In this document: positions 52,629 to 60,257 of the stretch, piece after piece
Position numbering within the stretch: the stretch's first letter is position 1
How the letters are laid out: each line of letters opens with the position of its first letter
From: Kitasatospora sp. MAP12-44
Lineage (GTDB): Bacteria > Actinomycetota > Actinomycetes > Streptomycetales > Streptomycetaceae
Assembly: GCF_029892095.1 (NCBI RefSeq)
Contig: NZ_JARZAE010000004.1
Location: forward strand, 3,968,001-4,032,000
Direction of reading: 5' to 3'
DNA length: 64,000 nucleotides
Translations under genes and position numbers: made by a program
Notes under the pieces: model-generated
What the model was told of the DNA's origin: nothing
What the model saw: the letters and a program-made list of their open reading frames with translations, nothing else
The model's database searches: none

Positions 52629-53629
52629 GCCTGTCCCCCGTTCTCGCTCGGGACGACGTAGCCGCCGGCCCGCCGGTGAAGCTGGGCGTCGTTGGCCATG
52701 CGGGAGCAGGTCTGCCGGACGAGGGCCGACTCCAGGCCGGTCCCCTCCGCGATCTGCTTCGGCCTGGCCTCCGGGTTGGCGCGGACGTAGCGCAGGATCA
52801 CGGCTCGGGTGTCACCGATGGTGTGATCGGTCGCGGCGCCTTCGAGCAACTCCCAGGCGCCGGCCTCCGGGTAGAAGCGCAGCGCGTACTCGCTCTCGTC
52901 GACGTCGCGGCCGGTGACGTGCAGGACGCCGTCGGCCTGGCCTCGGGCACGCTTGAGGACGAGCGTCGCGTCAGCGGCTCCGGCCAGTCCGTTGGTGCCG
53001 GAGACCTCGGCGAGGAAGTCGTCCGAAGCGGCCTTGCGGACGTGGTGGACCAGCACGATGGCGATGCCATAGTGGTCGGCGATGCGCTTGGCGTGGCCGA
53101 CGGCCGCATAGTCCGCGTCATACGCGGACGCACCGGGCATGGACGGCCCGCGCATCTTGGCGAAGACGTCGATGATCACCATGCGGGCGTCGGGGTGACG
53201 CTCCACCCACTGGGCGATGGCCTCGCTCCCGCCCTGTGGCAAGGCGGGACAGGACGTCGCGAGCGTCAGCGTGGACGGCGCCGGAGTGGTCCCCAGGATC
53301 TTGCCCATGCGGGTCTGCAGGCGGCGCGGGGTGTCCTCCAGCGCCAGGTAGAGCACGGATCCACCGTCGACGGGCACCCGCTCCATCGCCTGGCCGCCGG
53401 CGGCGACCGAGAGCGCCAGGCCGAGCGAGAGCCACGACTTCCCCACCTTGGGCGGTCCGGCGAGCAGGTTGACGCCCTCCGAGATGATGCCGGGCACCGC
53501 CCAGCGCGGCGCGGGGAACTCGGCCGCCATCAACTCGTCTGCAGTCCAGGCGGTTCGGATGCGCTGCTGCGCGGGCTGCAGGGGCAGCGGCTCGGAGAGG
53601 CTGGAGGGGTGGCTGTTGAGGTTGCTCAC
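52625..53629 (-). CDS. RepA/RecA-like AAA ATPase (AICE replication)
   Basis: A 334-residue RecA-fold ATPase of the RepA/AAA_25 type. Walker A GPPKVGKS is at about 50-57 and Walker B MVIIDVFAKMRG at about 150, followed by VHHVRKAASDDFLAEVSGTNGLAGAADATLVLKR typical of hexameric replicative helicases. The C-terminal ~70 residues look like a winged helix. GTG 53629 overlaps the primase-polymerase stop (GTGA). It probably acts with that primase in replication of the excised element. Confidence 0.85.
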   Translation of the reverse strand: MSNLNSHPSSLSEPLPLQPAQQRIRTAWTADELMAAEFPAPRWAVPGIISEGVNLLAGPPKVGKSWLSLGLALSVAAGGQAMERVPVDGGSVLYLALEDTPRRLQTRMGKILGTTPAPSTLTLATSCPALPQGGSEAIAQWVERHPDARMVIIDVFAKMRGPSMPGASAYDADYAAVGHAKRIADHYGIAIVLVHHVRKAASDDFLAEVSGTNGLAGAADATLVLKRARGQADGVLHVTGRDVDESEYALRFYPEAGAWELLEGAATDHTIGDTRAVILRYVRANPEARPKQIAEGTGLESALVRQTCSRMANDAQLHRRAGGYVVPSENGGQA

Positions 53630-54522
53630 GCTCCGGACCTCCGCGCCGCCACCGTGCGGGGCCGCTTGGCTCCGGCCCGCAGGCCCGAGGCGACGCTGCG
53701 CCGGGCCTCCCACTCCGCCAGGCCGATCGCGAGCGCGGCTCTGGTCAACCAACCGGTGACCTCCGACGCGGACAACTCACCACCCGCAACGAGCTGCCCC
53801 AGCGCCACGGAGGCCAGGTAGAGGGCGTTGTTGCGACTGCCCGACGGAGCGCGGGTGACGCGCGCCAACTCGCCCACCACGGCGGCCTTCAGGTAGGCGC
53901 TGTGGTGGTCCATGGAGCTGAGCGTCGCTGCAACGGGCACCTCCGGCGGCCGCGGCGTCGGAGTGAGGAGCTTGGCGAGCCAGGCTGGCAGGGGTGCGGG
54001 GGCTTCGTCTCGGATCACCGTGTACTGCTTGCCGTTCACCGTGCTGCCGGCTCCCACGACGTAACCTCCGCACGCCCTGGTGTCGATCTTCCAGCCGAGC
54101 GCGGCAGCGGAGTTGCGCAGCTCCACGCCCGGGAGGGCGGCGAAGTAGAGATGGAGACCGCATCCAGTGCGGATCGTGTGGGTCTGGCCGGGATACGGCT
54201 GCCCGGCCTGCTCGGCGAGCACGGCCAGCGCGTCCTGGCCGTCCTTGACGCCTGCGGGAGTCCCGGTCGGCGGCAGGTCCTGGTCATGCTTGGGCGTGTC
54301 CAGGTCGACGATCACCAGCCGGGAGGGGCCCGCCGCGATGCCGACGTTGTACCCGCCCGTCGACCAGCAGCGTCGGGCCCGTTCCTGGTCGACGGTGGCG
54401 CGCGTCTCCCATGAACTGACCGCCGGACGCTTCTGGCCGGGCAGCAGGGGGAAGACGTGCCAACCGCGGTCGATGGCCTGGAACGCGCCACGCAACTGCG
54501 GGCTGGGGTTGGTGTGGTGCAT
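53626..54522 (-). CDS. bifunctional DNA primase/polymerase (Prim-Pol)
   Basis: A 298-residue archaeo-eukaryotic-type primase-polymerase. AIDRGWHVFPLLPGQKRP begins the domain, VIVDLDTPK holds the metal-binding Asp pair, HTIRTGCGLHLYFA contains the nucleotide-binding His, and KIDTRACGGYVVGAGST follows. ATG 54522 is preceded by AGGAGGTG. It is the initiating enzyme for replication in many AICEs. The gene is the first of a coupled set with the RepA-like ATPase and xis-like gene. Confidence 0.88.
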   Translation of the reverse strand: MHHTNPSPQLRGAFQAIDRGWHVFPLLPGQKRPAVSSWETRATVDQERARRCWSTGGYNVGIAAGPSRLVIVDLDTPKHDQDLPPTGTPAGVKDGQDALAVLAEQAGQPYPGQTHTIRTGCGLHLYFAALPGVELRNSAAALGWKIDTRACGGYVVGAGSTVNGKQYTVIRDEAPAPLPAWLAKLLTPTPRPPEVPVAATLSSMDHHSAYLKAAVVGELARVTRAPSGSRNNALYLASVALGQLVAGGELSASEVTGWLTRAALAIGLAEWEARRSVASGLRAGAKRPRTVAARRSGA

Positions 54523-54559
54523 GCTTGTAGCACCTCCTGATTCCTGGTTGGGATGGAGG

Positions 54560-54600
54560 CCGGGGCAGCGGGCTTCCTGATCCGTCGTCCGCTGCCCCGG
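54560..54600 (-). promoter_or_regulatory. leader hairpin upstream of the primase-polymerase gene
   Basis: CCGGGGCAGCGG (54560-54571) and CCGCTGCCCCGG (54589-54600) form a perfect 12-bp stem with a 17-base loop, 38 bases before the ATG at 54522. A near-identical sequence lies upstream of the gene at 59443, in the same orientation. It may be a terminator, attenuator or RNA stability element. Confidence 0.6.
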
Positions 54601-54677
54601 AACCTTATTGACGCCTCGCCAGGCGGCCTTCGCCCACGTGGGATCAGGCGCCTGTCCTTGCAGAGCCCGAGTGCGGC

Positions 54678-54860
54678 TCAGTGGAACGCGGACGTCAATG
54701 TCGCGAGCAGGGAGTGGACGGGTCCGGCGACGGCAGTCGCGGCGGCGGTGAAGCCCGAGAGCCAGGCCGCAAACGCGCCGAACAGGCTCAGGCGACGGGC
54801 CCACACCAGGACCACGGTGATGATGAAGAAGATCAGAGCAGTGGAGAAGGTGACCAGCAC
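54678..54860 (-). CDS. small membrane protein (Spd-like)
   Basis: A 60-residue protein from GTG 54860 with two hydrophobic segments (VTFSTALIFFIITVVLVWA and FGAFAAWLSGFTAAATAVAG). AAGGGAGC lies upstream. Small membrane proteins of this kind (Spd proteins) help plasmid spreading in the mycelium of streptomycetes. A longer frame upstream is hydrophilic low-complexity sequence overlapping the next gene. Confidence 0.6.
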   Translation of the reverse strand: MLVTFSTALIFFIITVVLVWARRLSLFGAFAAWLSGFTAAATAVAGPVHSLLATLTSAFH

Positions 54861-54885
54861 GGCTGTTGCTCCCTTCGGAGACGGG

Positions 54886-55137
54886 TCAGCGAGCGCCCGC
54901 CCCGAGGCGGCGCGCGAGGTGGTAGAGGTGGCGCCCGACGCGGATTCGCCTGCCGATTCCGTCGCAGCGTCGGCACTGCTTGCCTCGGCAGGGGCGTCCA
55001 CGACGGTCGTAGATGAGCTGGAAGCCGAAGCCGCGGCACTTGCGGCAGGCCCCGAACGGGCTGGAGATACAGAGCAGCGAGTAACACAGGGCGATGAAGA
55101 GCAGACCGGGGCTAGCGGTCAGCAGGGCGCTCAACAC
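54886..55137 (-). CDS. small membrane protein with a CXXC zinc-finger-like motif
   Basis: An 83-residue protein: one N-terminal membrane segment (LLTASPGLLFIALCYSLLCI), then CRKCRGFGFQ and CRRCDGIGRR, two CXXCXGXG elements as in DnaJ-type zinc fingers. GTG 55137 follows AGGAGG. This type of protein is common between the replication and transfer genes of AICEs; its role is not known. Confidence 0.75.
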   Translation of the reverse strand: MLSALLTASPGLLFIALCYSLLCISSPFGACRKCRGFGFQLIYDRRGRPCRGKQCRRCDGIGRRIRVGRHLYHLARRLGAGAR

Positions 55138-55177
55138 GGGTCCTCCTGAGTGTTTTCGGACGCTGTGAGACCAGGGC

Positions 55178-55261
55178 GCTAGACGATAGATCCCTGTTCA
55201 CGGCATATGTGGAGCGCTAGCGGGGGTGCTAGGTCTAGCGGCTGTCGGTGCTAGACCTAGC
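55178..55261. repeat. GCTAG repeat cluster behind traB, candidate clt or operator
   Basis: Six GCTAG half-sites (either strand) occur in 84 bases: 55178, 55216, 55228, 55235 (reverse), 55250 and 55257 (reverse). GCTAGGTCTAGC (55228-55239) and GCTAGACCTAGC (55250-55261) are perfect inverted repeats of each other with a 10-base spacer. CTAG is rare in high-GC DNA. The cluster starts 12 bases behind the traB stop, where pSVH1/pSG5-type elements have the clt locus bound by TraB. It may equally be the regulatory region of the small gene at 55137. Confidence 0.55.
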
Positions 55262-55272
55262 GCCGGACGCGG

Positions 55273-57450
55273 TCAGGCCGCGTCGGGCTTGCGGTCACGT
55301 TCTGAAGCGACGGCAGCGATGTGCGCGCGGGTGATGCCGCGTCGGTTGGCGCCCTTGCCGTCGTCGGCAGTGCCCCAGACCTGGCCGGTGGCGATGCCGT
55401 ACGGCTTCACGGCGGCGGTCAGTTGGTCGGGCGCCCACCCGTGGTAGACCTCCGGACGCAGCTCCGCGAGCCGGGCCACCACGGTCTCCGACCAGACCTT
55501 CGCCTCGGTGGCCGGGACCACGGCGAGAATGTCAGCGAGCAGGTCGTAGGACGGTCCGGACTCGGACGCGCTGTCCTTGCCCGCCGCGTAGCCCGTGAGC
55601 AGGCCGGCCCGCTCGCGGACGGCCCGGGCGCGGGTAGCGATCGTCTCGGCCGCCGGGGCGTCGATGTTCACCGCTCGCACGATCCGGGCGTCGGCGCCCT
55701 CACCGACGAAGTACGCGATGCCCTTGTCCGCCCACGCGAAGGTGGTGGCTCGGATGCCGTTGCGGTAGGAGCTGGTGCCTAGAACCATGTCGTTCTCCAA
55801 CTGGCCCATGACCTTCAGGCAGAGGCGAACGGAGGCGTTGGCGCTGATGCCGGTCGGCAGCGACTTGGCATCCGGGCGCTGCGTGGCCAGCAGCAGGATG
55901 ATCCCCGTCGCTGGGCCACGCTTGACGATGTCGGTGCAGATCTCTTCCAACTCGCGTCCATAGGTGTGGTGTTCGAACCACTTCTGGCACTCGTCCACGC
56001 CGATGACGATCGGGTGCAGCCCAAGGGACTTCTTATCGGCCAGCTCACTGGTGACCTTGGATTCCGGGCAGATGTCCCGAGGGAGCGAGCGGATCACCTT
56101 GGCGCGACGGCGCAGTTCCTCACGGATCGCGCGCATGTCTTCCAGGGCGTACTTGATGTCCTCGTCGTCCTCGCCGGCGCGGTGGCGGTGCGAGACCTTC
56201 TCACCGACCGGATCGAGGTCGCCGGTTCCCTTGAGGTCGTACGTGTGCAGCTCGGCGCGCGGGTCCAGCGCCGCGATGAGCAGGAGCAGACGCAGGAGGA
56301 AGGTCTTGCCCATCCGCGGGATGGCGCCGATGACTCCCGCGATGAACATCAGCGTCACGTCCACCCAGCGGCCGCGCTGGTCGGTGGCGAAGGCCGCGGG
56401 CTTGAACAGATCCACGGTCCCCGTCGTGAGCAGTGGCCACGCCGGCTGCTGTGTCTTGTTCATGTCCTGGTCGCCCACCCAGAGCGCCATCATTCCGGGG
56501 TGCTCTCCGGCGATCGGCTCGGGCCACACACAGCCCAGCGGGCGGCGCAGACCCGATGCGAGCTTGTCCCGCTTGTCCATCACTTCGCCGACGATGACCC
56601 CGGGCGGCAGTTGAACGTCGGCCCGCCAGCCGGGGCCATCGCGGGTGATGGGCGCGGTGAATTCCATCCGGCCGCCCTTGGACAGGTACTGGGTGATACC
56701 GCTGACGGCCAGCACGGACAGGGCCCTTTCGACCATCTCGGAGGTCAGCCGTTGCACCTTCGCCGCCACGACCGCGCGGGTGATCAGCGGCTGGTCAGCC
56801 GGCGCACCGGCAGCACCGAAGGCGAGCAGCGCAGTCGCCACGAGCGCAGCCAGGGCCCAACCCGAAGCCTGCAGAACCAGGAGCGGAACGAGCGCGGCGC
56901 CTGACAGGGCGAGCAGAGCACAAAGCCAGCTGCGCGCCGCCACCCGCCGGTCCCGCTGCCGAGACAGCTTCAGATAGAGCTCGGCGTCCTCCCGCGCGAC
57001 GGCGTACGCGCGGATCGGCTCGCCTTCGAGGTCCCGCGTCCACCGGCGGAACTCCCGCATCGCACGGGCAACTCCACGCGGCGCGCGCGCCGCGAGTTTG
57101 CCGACGTAGTTCGGCATACGGAAGCCGTGGAACGCAGCGGTGTGGGCGTAGTGGCCGACGACCCATCGGGCCGCCTCTCGGAACTCGGCCTTACTCCTCA
57201 GCCAGGCCGGAATCACCGGCCGGCGCTTCTCCGCCCGAAGCCGCTCCAGCCAGCCCGGACCGGTGGGTGCCGGCCCGTCGACCACGGCGACGGGCCCGGT
57301 CTCGTACACGGACTCTTCGTCAGGGCCGTTCCGGTGGGCTCGCGGCCCAGCCTTGCCAGGGGCGACCGCGGGGCCCTCGCGGTCGGTGTTCATGTCGGCC
57401 TCAAGACGCGCAAACAGCTCGCGCGCCGCGTCGTCCTCGTCGTGGTTCAC
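55273..57450 (-). CDS. traB: TraB/FtsK-type DNA translocase (conjugal transfer)
   Basis: A 725-residue FtsK/SpoIIIE-family translocase, the single protein that moves double-stranded DNA between mycelia in streptomycete conjugation. It has an acidic N-terminal part, two membrane segments at about 175-220, Walker A GAIPRMGKT, Walker B HPIVIGVDECQKWFEH and the ATLLLATQRPDAKSLP-type sensor region, and a C-terminal winged helix (about 630-725) expected to recognise the clt repeats. Located upstream of the CTAG repeat cluster and downstream of a hairpin at 57489-57526. Confidence 0.92.
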   Translation of the reverse strand: MNHDEDDAARELFARLEADMNTDREGPAVAPGKAGPRAHRNGPDEESVYETGPVAVVDGPAPTGPGWLERLRAEKRRPVIPAWLRSKAEFREAARWVVGHYAHTAAFHGFRMPNYVGKLAARAPRGVARAMREFRRWTRDLEGEPIRAYAVAREDAELYLKLSRQRDRRVAARSWLCALLALSGAALVPLLVLQASGWALAALVATALLAFGAAGAPADQPLITRAVVAAKVQRLTSEMVERALSVLAVSGITQYLSKGGRMEFTAPITRDGPGWRADVQLPPGVIVGEVMDKRDKLASGLRRPLGCVWPEPIAGEHPGMMALWVGDQDMNKTQQPAWPLLTTGTVDLFKPAAFATDQRGRWVDVTLMFIAGVIGAIPRMGKTFLLRLLLLIAALDPRAELHTYDLKGTGDLDPVGEKVSHRHRAGEDDEDIKYALEDMRAIREELRRRAKVIRSLPRDICPESKVTSELADKKSLGLHPIVIGVDECQKWFEHHTYGRELEEICTDIVKRGPATGIILLLATQRPDAKSLPTGISANASVRLCLKVMGQLENDMVLGTSSYRNGIRATTFAWADKGIAYFVGEGADARIVRAVNIDAPAAETIATRARAVRERAGLLTGYAAGKDSASESGPSYDLLADILAVVPATEAKVWSETVVARLAELRPEVYHGWAPDQLTAAVKPYGIATGQVWGTADDGKGANRRGITRAHIAAVASERDRKPDAA

Positions 57451-57488
57451 TGAGGCTCCTTCCTCACATCGGGCGGGCGAAGGACGGC

Positions 57489-57526
57489 CCGGGACGCGCT
57501 GTGCTGGCAGGCGGCGCGCGTCCCGG
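57489..57526 (-). promoter_or_regulatory. hairpin between the hypothetical gene at 57543 and traB
   Basis: CCGGGACGCG (57489-57498) and CGCGTCCCGG (57517-57526) form a 10-bp stem with an 18-base loop, 17 bases after the stop of the upstream gene and 39 bases before the traB ATG. Terminator or leader structure. Confidence 0.5.
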
Positions 57527-57542
57527 TAGTTCTGCCGACGCG

Positions 57543-57848
57543 TCAGAGGGACGGCGTCGCGGTGGCGGTGCTGGTGGATTCCGGCCCGGCGATGAACCTC
57601 TCCGGCGCCTCGGCCGACGCCTGTTCGGCGTACTTGCGGGCCAGGTCCAGGAACTGGTTCGCCGCTCCGGCCAGAGCCTCGGCGAAAGCCAGGTGAGCGG
57701 CAGGGCCGTCGAAGTCCCTGCTCGGGCCGAAGACGGTGAGTTCACCCAGATTGATCGCCAGGTTCAGGGTGGGGCAGCCGTCGGACTGCTGCTGCGCGGT
57801 GATTCGGGCCTTCGCGTCGGCATGCAGGTAAGTCGTCATGATTCCCAT
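57543..57848 (-). CDS. hypothetical AICE protein
   Basis: A 101-residue soluble protein (MGIMTTYLHADAKARITAQQQSDGCPTLNLAI). ATG 57848 and ATG 57839 are both possible starts; GAAGGG lies before the first. A pattern of a short beta region, then helices (FAEALAGAANQFLDLARKYAEQ), is visible. The same protein type recurs in streptomycete integrative elements, without known function. Confidence 0.65.
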   Translation of the reverse strand: MGIMTTYLHADAKARITAQQQSDGCPTLNLAINLGELTVFGPSRDFDGPAAHLAFAEALAGAANQFLDLARKYAEQASAEAPERFIAGPESTSTATATPSL

Positions 57849-57881
57849 CGTGTTGACCCTTCAGGTCGGGAGTTGACTTAG

Positions 57882-59150
57882 TCAGACTTCGGTTGCGGAG
57901 GCGGACTGACGTTCCATCCGGACAGCGCGGATCTGCTTGGCACCCCACTCGGGAGACATGCCGTGTGCCCGCCCGATCCCGGTGGGCGAGGGGGAGCCGC
58001 CGCCGGCGAGAGTGCGGCGGATCACCGCTCGCGCGGCCTGGCGCTTGGCCTCCATCACTTGGCCATCCGGCGCTGCCGGCAAGGGGGTTGTACGGGGCGG
58101 AGGCCGCAGCGCCGTACGGCCTGTGACCTGCTTGTACGACCTTGTACGCCCCAACTGGAGCGGCGTACGCGCACTGTCAGCCCGGAGCAGTTCAGCGACC
58201 GGGCGGGCAGCAGCAAAGCCCGCCTCGACCGCATCGCGTGCATCCACCGTCGGCAACGTGGGCTGGACGACAGCCGGCCGCGTGAGCACGTCCAGACCCG
58301 CCAGACCACCCGGGCGCAGGTGCTTCGCCACCAGGGCCGACGCCTTGGCGTGGGCGTCGAGAAGCTCTGCGGTGATCCCCGGCTCTGCGCCGTGAACGGC
58401 ACGCCACGCCAGCGTCCACAGCTCGTCCGGCGTGAGTTCCGTAGGGAGCGCGCTGGCCAGCCATCCCGCCGTCCGAGCGACCTTGCGGTGGTGGCGCCGA
58501 CGGCCGCGCTGCGCCTGGCGGGGGTCGCTCTCGTCCTGCCGCTGGGAGAACAAGTACATGTGCCAGGTGACCGGCGCGGCCAGCGAGCCGCTCGCGGCGA
58601 CGACTGCGAACTCGGCCCCCCACATCTGTGCGCCATGAGTGAGATTGATGCCGGCCGCCACCGTCGCGGCGGCCCAGATGCCCGCGTGGTGCACCGCTGC
58701 GGACAGCCCCCGCGCGTCTCGCGCCCGGCCCTGCAACGCGAAGACCCACGTAAGCGCTTCCAGGGCGATCCCGCCCGCCAGCGCCATAGGAAGCGGCCAA
58801 CGCTGGGCCAGGAATCCGATCTGGGCCGGCAGCGCCACCGTCACGCACAGAGCGATCACGGCCAGCGTGGCCAGCAGCACCGCGCGTCCGGTCAGGACCT
58901 CTCGGTGCCGGGCCCATCGCTGCGCGCGCTCGGCCCGACGCTGCTTCCTGCGCCGATCGTGCTCCGCCTCGGCAGCGGCGCCCAGCTCGGCGAGGGCCTC
59001 CTGGCGCTCCCGCTCGGAGCGCCTGAGCACCGCCTGAGCTGCGGCGTCGGCCTCGGCGCGCTCCCGGGCGGCCCTCGCCTTGGCGAGTTCCACGGTGACC
59101 GCGTCCAACTGCCGTGCGGCCTTCGGACTGTAGATGGTCGGCTGACTCAT
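57882..59150 (-). CDS. DUF2637-domain membrane protein (SpdB-like)
   Basis: A 422-residue protein: an Ala/Arg/Glu-rich coiled-coil N-terminus (about 8-88), four membrane segments in a DUF2637 domain (about 95-205), and a long soluble C-terminal part with a possible helix-turn-helix at the end (RTLAGGGSPSPTGIGRAHGMSPEWGAKQIRAVR). DUF2637 proteins are common in AICEs and are thought to assist spreading. ATG 59150 overlaps the stop of the upstream gene by four bases. Confidence 0.85.
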   Translation of the reverse strand: MSQPTIYSPKAARQLDAVTVELAKARAARERAEADAAAQAVLRRSERERQEALAELGAAAEAEHDRRRKQRRAERAQRWARHREVLTGRAVLLATLAVIALCVTVALPAQIGFLAQRWPLPMALAGGIALEALTWVFALQGRARDARGLSAAVHHAGIWAAATVAAGINLTHGAQMWGAEFAVVAASGSLAAPVTWHMYLFSQRQDESDPRQAQRGRRRHHRKVARTAGWLASALPTELTPDELWTLAWRAVHGAEPGITAELLDAHAKASALVAKHLRPGGLAGLDVLTRPAVVQPTLPTVDARDAVEAGFAAARPVAELLRADSARTPLQLGRTRSYKQVTGRTALRPPPRTTPLPAAPDGQVMEAKRQAARAVIRRTLAGGGSPSPTGIGRAHGMSPEWGAKQIRAVRMERQSASATEV

Positions 59151-59443
59151 ACGGGCGTCTCGCCCCCCGCCCGCAGCTGTTGGTTGCTGCACGTGGTCAG
59201 CGGCGCGAGTCCCGGCATGGCCCGGACGTACTCCACCAACTCAGGTGCGTCGAAGCGCAGATCCGCCAAGATGCCGCGAGCGGCGTCGATGCGGACAGCG
59301 CGCGCCACCTCGCACTCGGCAGGCCGACCGATCAACAACTCCCGGAGGAACTCCGGCAGTTGCTCGTCCTCTTCGAAGCCGCCGGCCAGTTGCTCGAACT
59401 CGGCGGCCGCAGCCACTTCCTGTTCTCCTTGGTAGGTGGTCAT
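59147..59443 (-). CDS. hypothetical AICE protein
   Basis: A 98-residue acidic protein (MTTYQGEQEVAAAAEFEQLAGGFEEDEQLPEFLRELLIGRPAECEVARAV, shown only in part as a helical type). AGGAGA precedes ATG 59443. It is translationally coupled to the DUF2637 gene (ATGA). Function unknown. Confidence 0.65.
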   Translation of the reverse strand: MTTYQGEQEVAAAAEFEQLAGGFEEDEQLPEFLRELLIGRPAECEVARAVRIDAARGILADLRFDAPELVEYVRAMPGLAPLTTCSNQQLRAGGETPV

Positions 59444-59478
59444 GGTTCTCCTGTTCCTGGATGGGATGGGAGATCCGG

Positions 59479-59512
59479 GGCAGCGGGCTTCCTTGATCCG
59501 TCGACCGCTGCC
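59479..59512 (-). promoter_or_regulatory. leader hairpin, second copy of the primase-leader repeat
   Basis: GGCAGCGG (59479-59486) and CCGCTGCC (59505-59512) pair around an 18-base loop. The surrounding ~60 bases (about 59454-59516) are nearly identical to 54540-54602, upstream of the primase-polymerase gene, and lie in the same position relative to the downstream start codon. Confidence 0.6.
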
Positions 59513-59530
59513 ACCAGACTGCGAACGTGC

Positions 59531-59905
59531 TCAGACGCGGATGCGCCGCGGGGCAGTCATCCGCTGGAGGAACCGAAAGCTCGTCATGACGACGGAGGCG
59601 GAGCCGAAGCCGATCAGGAGGGCCGGCAACCAGCCCCCGCCCGCGGCCGCCTTGGTGCTGAAGCCGACGGCGGCTGCGGTGGTGGCAACGCCCAGAACGC
59701 TCCATGTCGCCAAGCTGCGGGCCGCAGTCGTCGGCGCCGGGCGACGGCCCACCAACTCCAGGTGGTACTGGCTGACCGGCCGCAGCTCTCCCCCGGAGAG
59801 CTGCAGAACCACCATGTTGCCGTCGGCCTGGCTGGCGACGCCCGCCACCATGCCCAACGCGAGGTCGCTCCGGTCGAGAACGACATCACCGAGTGCGAGT
59901 TCCAT
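59531..59905 (-). CDS. hypothetical membrane protein of the AICE
   Basis: A 124-residue protein. The first ~60 residues form a small beta-rich domain (GDVVLDRSDLALGMVAGVASQADGNMVVLQL), followed by two membrane segments (LATWSVLGVATTAAAVGF and GWLPALLIGFGSASVVMTSF). AAGGGGGAA precedes ATG 59905. It is the first gene of the leftward transfer operon, divergent from the GntR regulator gene. Function unknown. Confidence 0.65.
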   Translation of the reverse strand: MELALGDVVLDRSDLALGMVAGVASQADGNMVVLQLSGGELRPVSQYHLELVGRRPAPTTAARSLATWSVLGVATTAAAVGFSTKAAAGGGWLPALLIGFGSASVVMTSFRFLQRMTAPRRIRV

Positions 59906-59929
59906 GGTTCCCCCTTATTCCTGACTCAC

Positions 59930-59958
59930 GGGGCGGCCGGCCTGGCCGGCCGCCCCGT
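59930..59958 (-). promoter_or_regulatory. GC-rich hairpin in the leader of the tra operon
   Basis: CGGGGCGGCCGGCC (59930-59943) and GGCCGGCCGCCCCG (59945-59958) are perfect 14-base inverted repeats separated by a single T. The structure lies 25 bases before the start codon of the gene at 59905, so it would form in its 5' leader or block readthrough. Confidence 0.55.
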
Positions 59959-60147
59959 TGAGATTCCTGACGTACCGCTCGTACAAGACGAGTGGCCATG
60001 ACCTCCGACACCGGCCCCCTGGGAGCAGGTGTCGAAGATCGAAATCACTCGTTTCGTTCGCGCTCTGTTCAGTTGTGAAAGGACGAGCGCTTCCTTCAGC
60101 CGTTGCGACCTCCGGGCACACCCACTCATCAAGAGAACCTGTCCTCA

Positions 60148-60215
60148 AGTCCTCTTTAGGAGCTGATGAGAACTATGACGACCCGTCCCCGACTCGTCAA
60201 GTCCTCTTGAGGACT
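60148..60215 (+). promoter_or_regulatory. two operator-like repeats before the GntR gene
   Basis: AGTCCTC-TT-GAGGACT (60200-60215) is a perfect inverted repeat with a 2-base centre. AGTCCTC-TT-TAGGAGC (60148-60163) is a partly conserved second copy, 52 bases upstream. TATGCT (60218-60223), a -10-like box, immediately follows the first site, so bound repressor would block the promoter. This resembles autoregulation by KorSA of pSAM2. Confidence 0.65.
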
Positions 60216-60257
60216 CGTATGCTGGGTTTCGTCAGACGACCAGGACGGTGATCACCC

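Larger units (their letters stand above)
59906..60257. promoter_or_regulatory. divergent control region of the AICE
   Basis: This 352-base region without genes separates the leftward tra operon from the rightward GntR gene. It holds a long GC-rich hairpin at 59930-59958, a smaller inverted repeat (CGACACC and GGTGTCG around 60007-60035) and two operator-like repeats at 60148-60163 and 60200-60215. It is the obvious place for control of transfer genes by the GntR protein. Confidence 0.6.
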
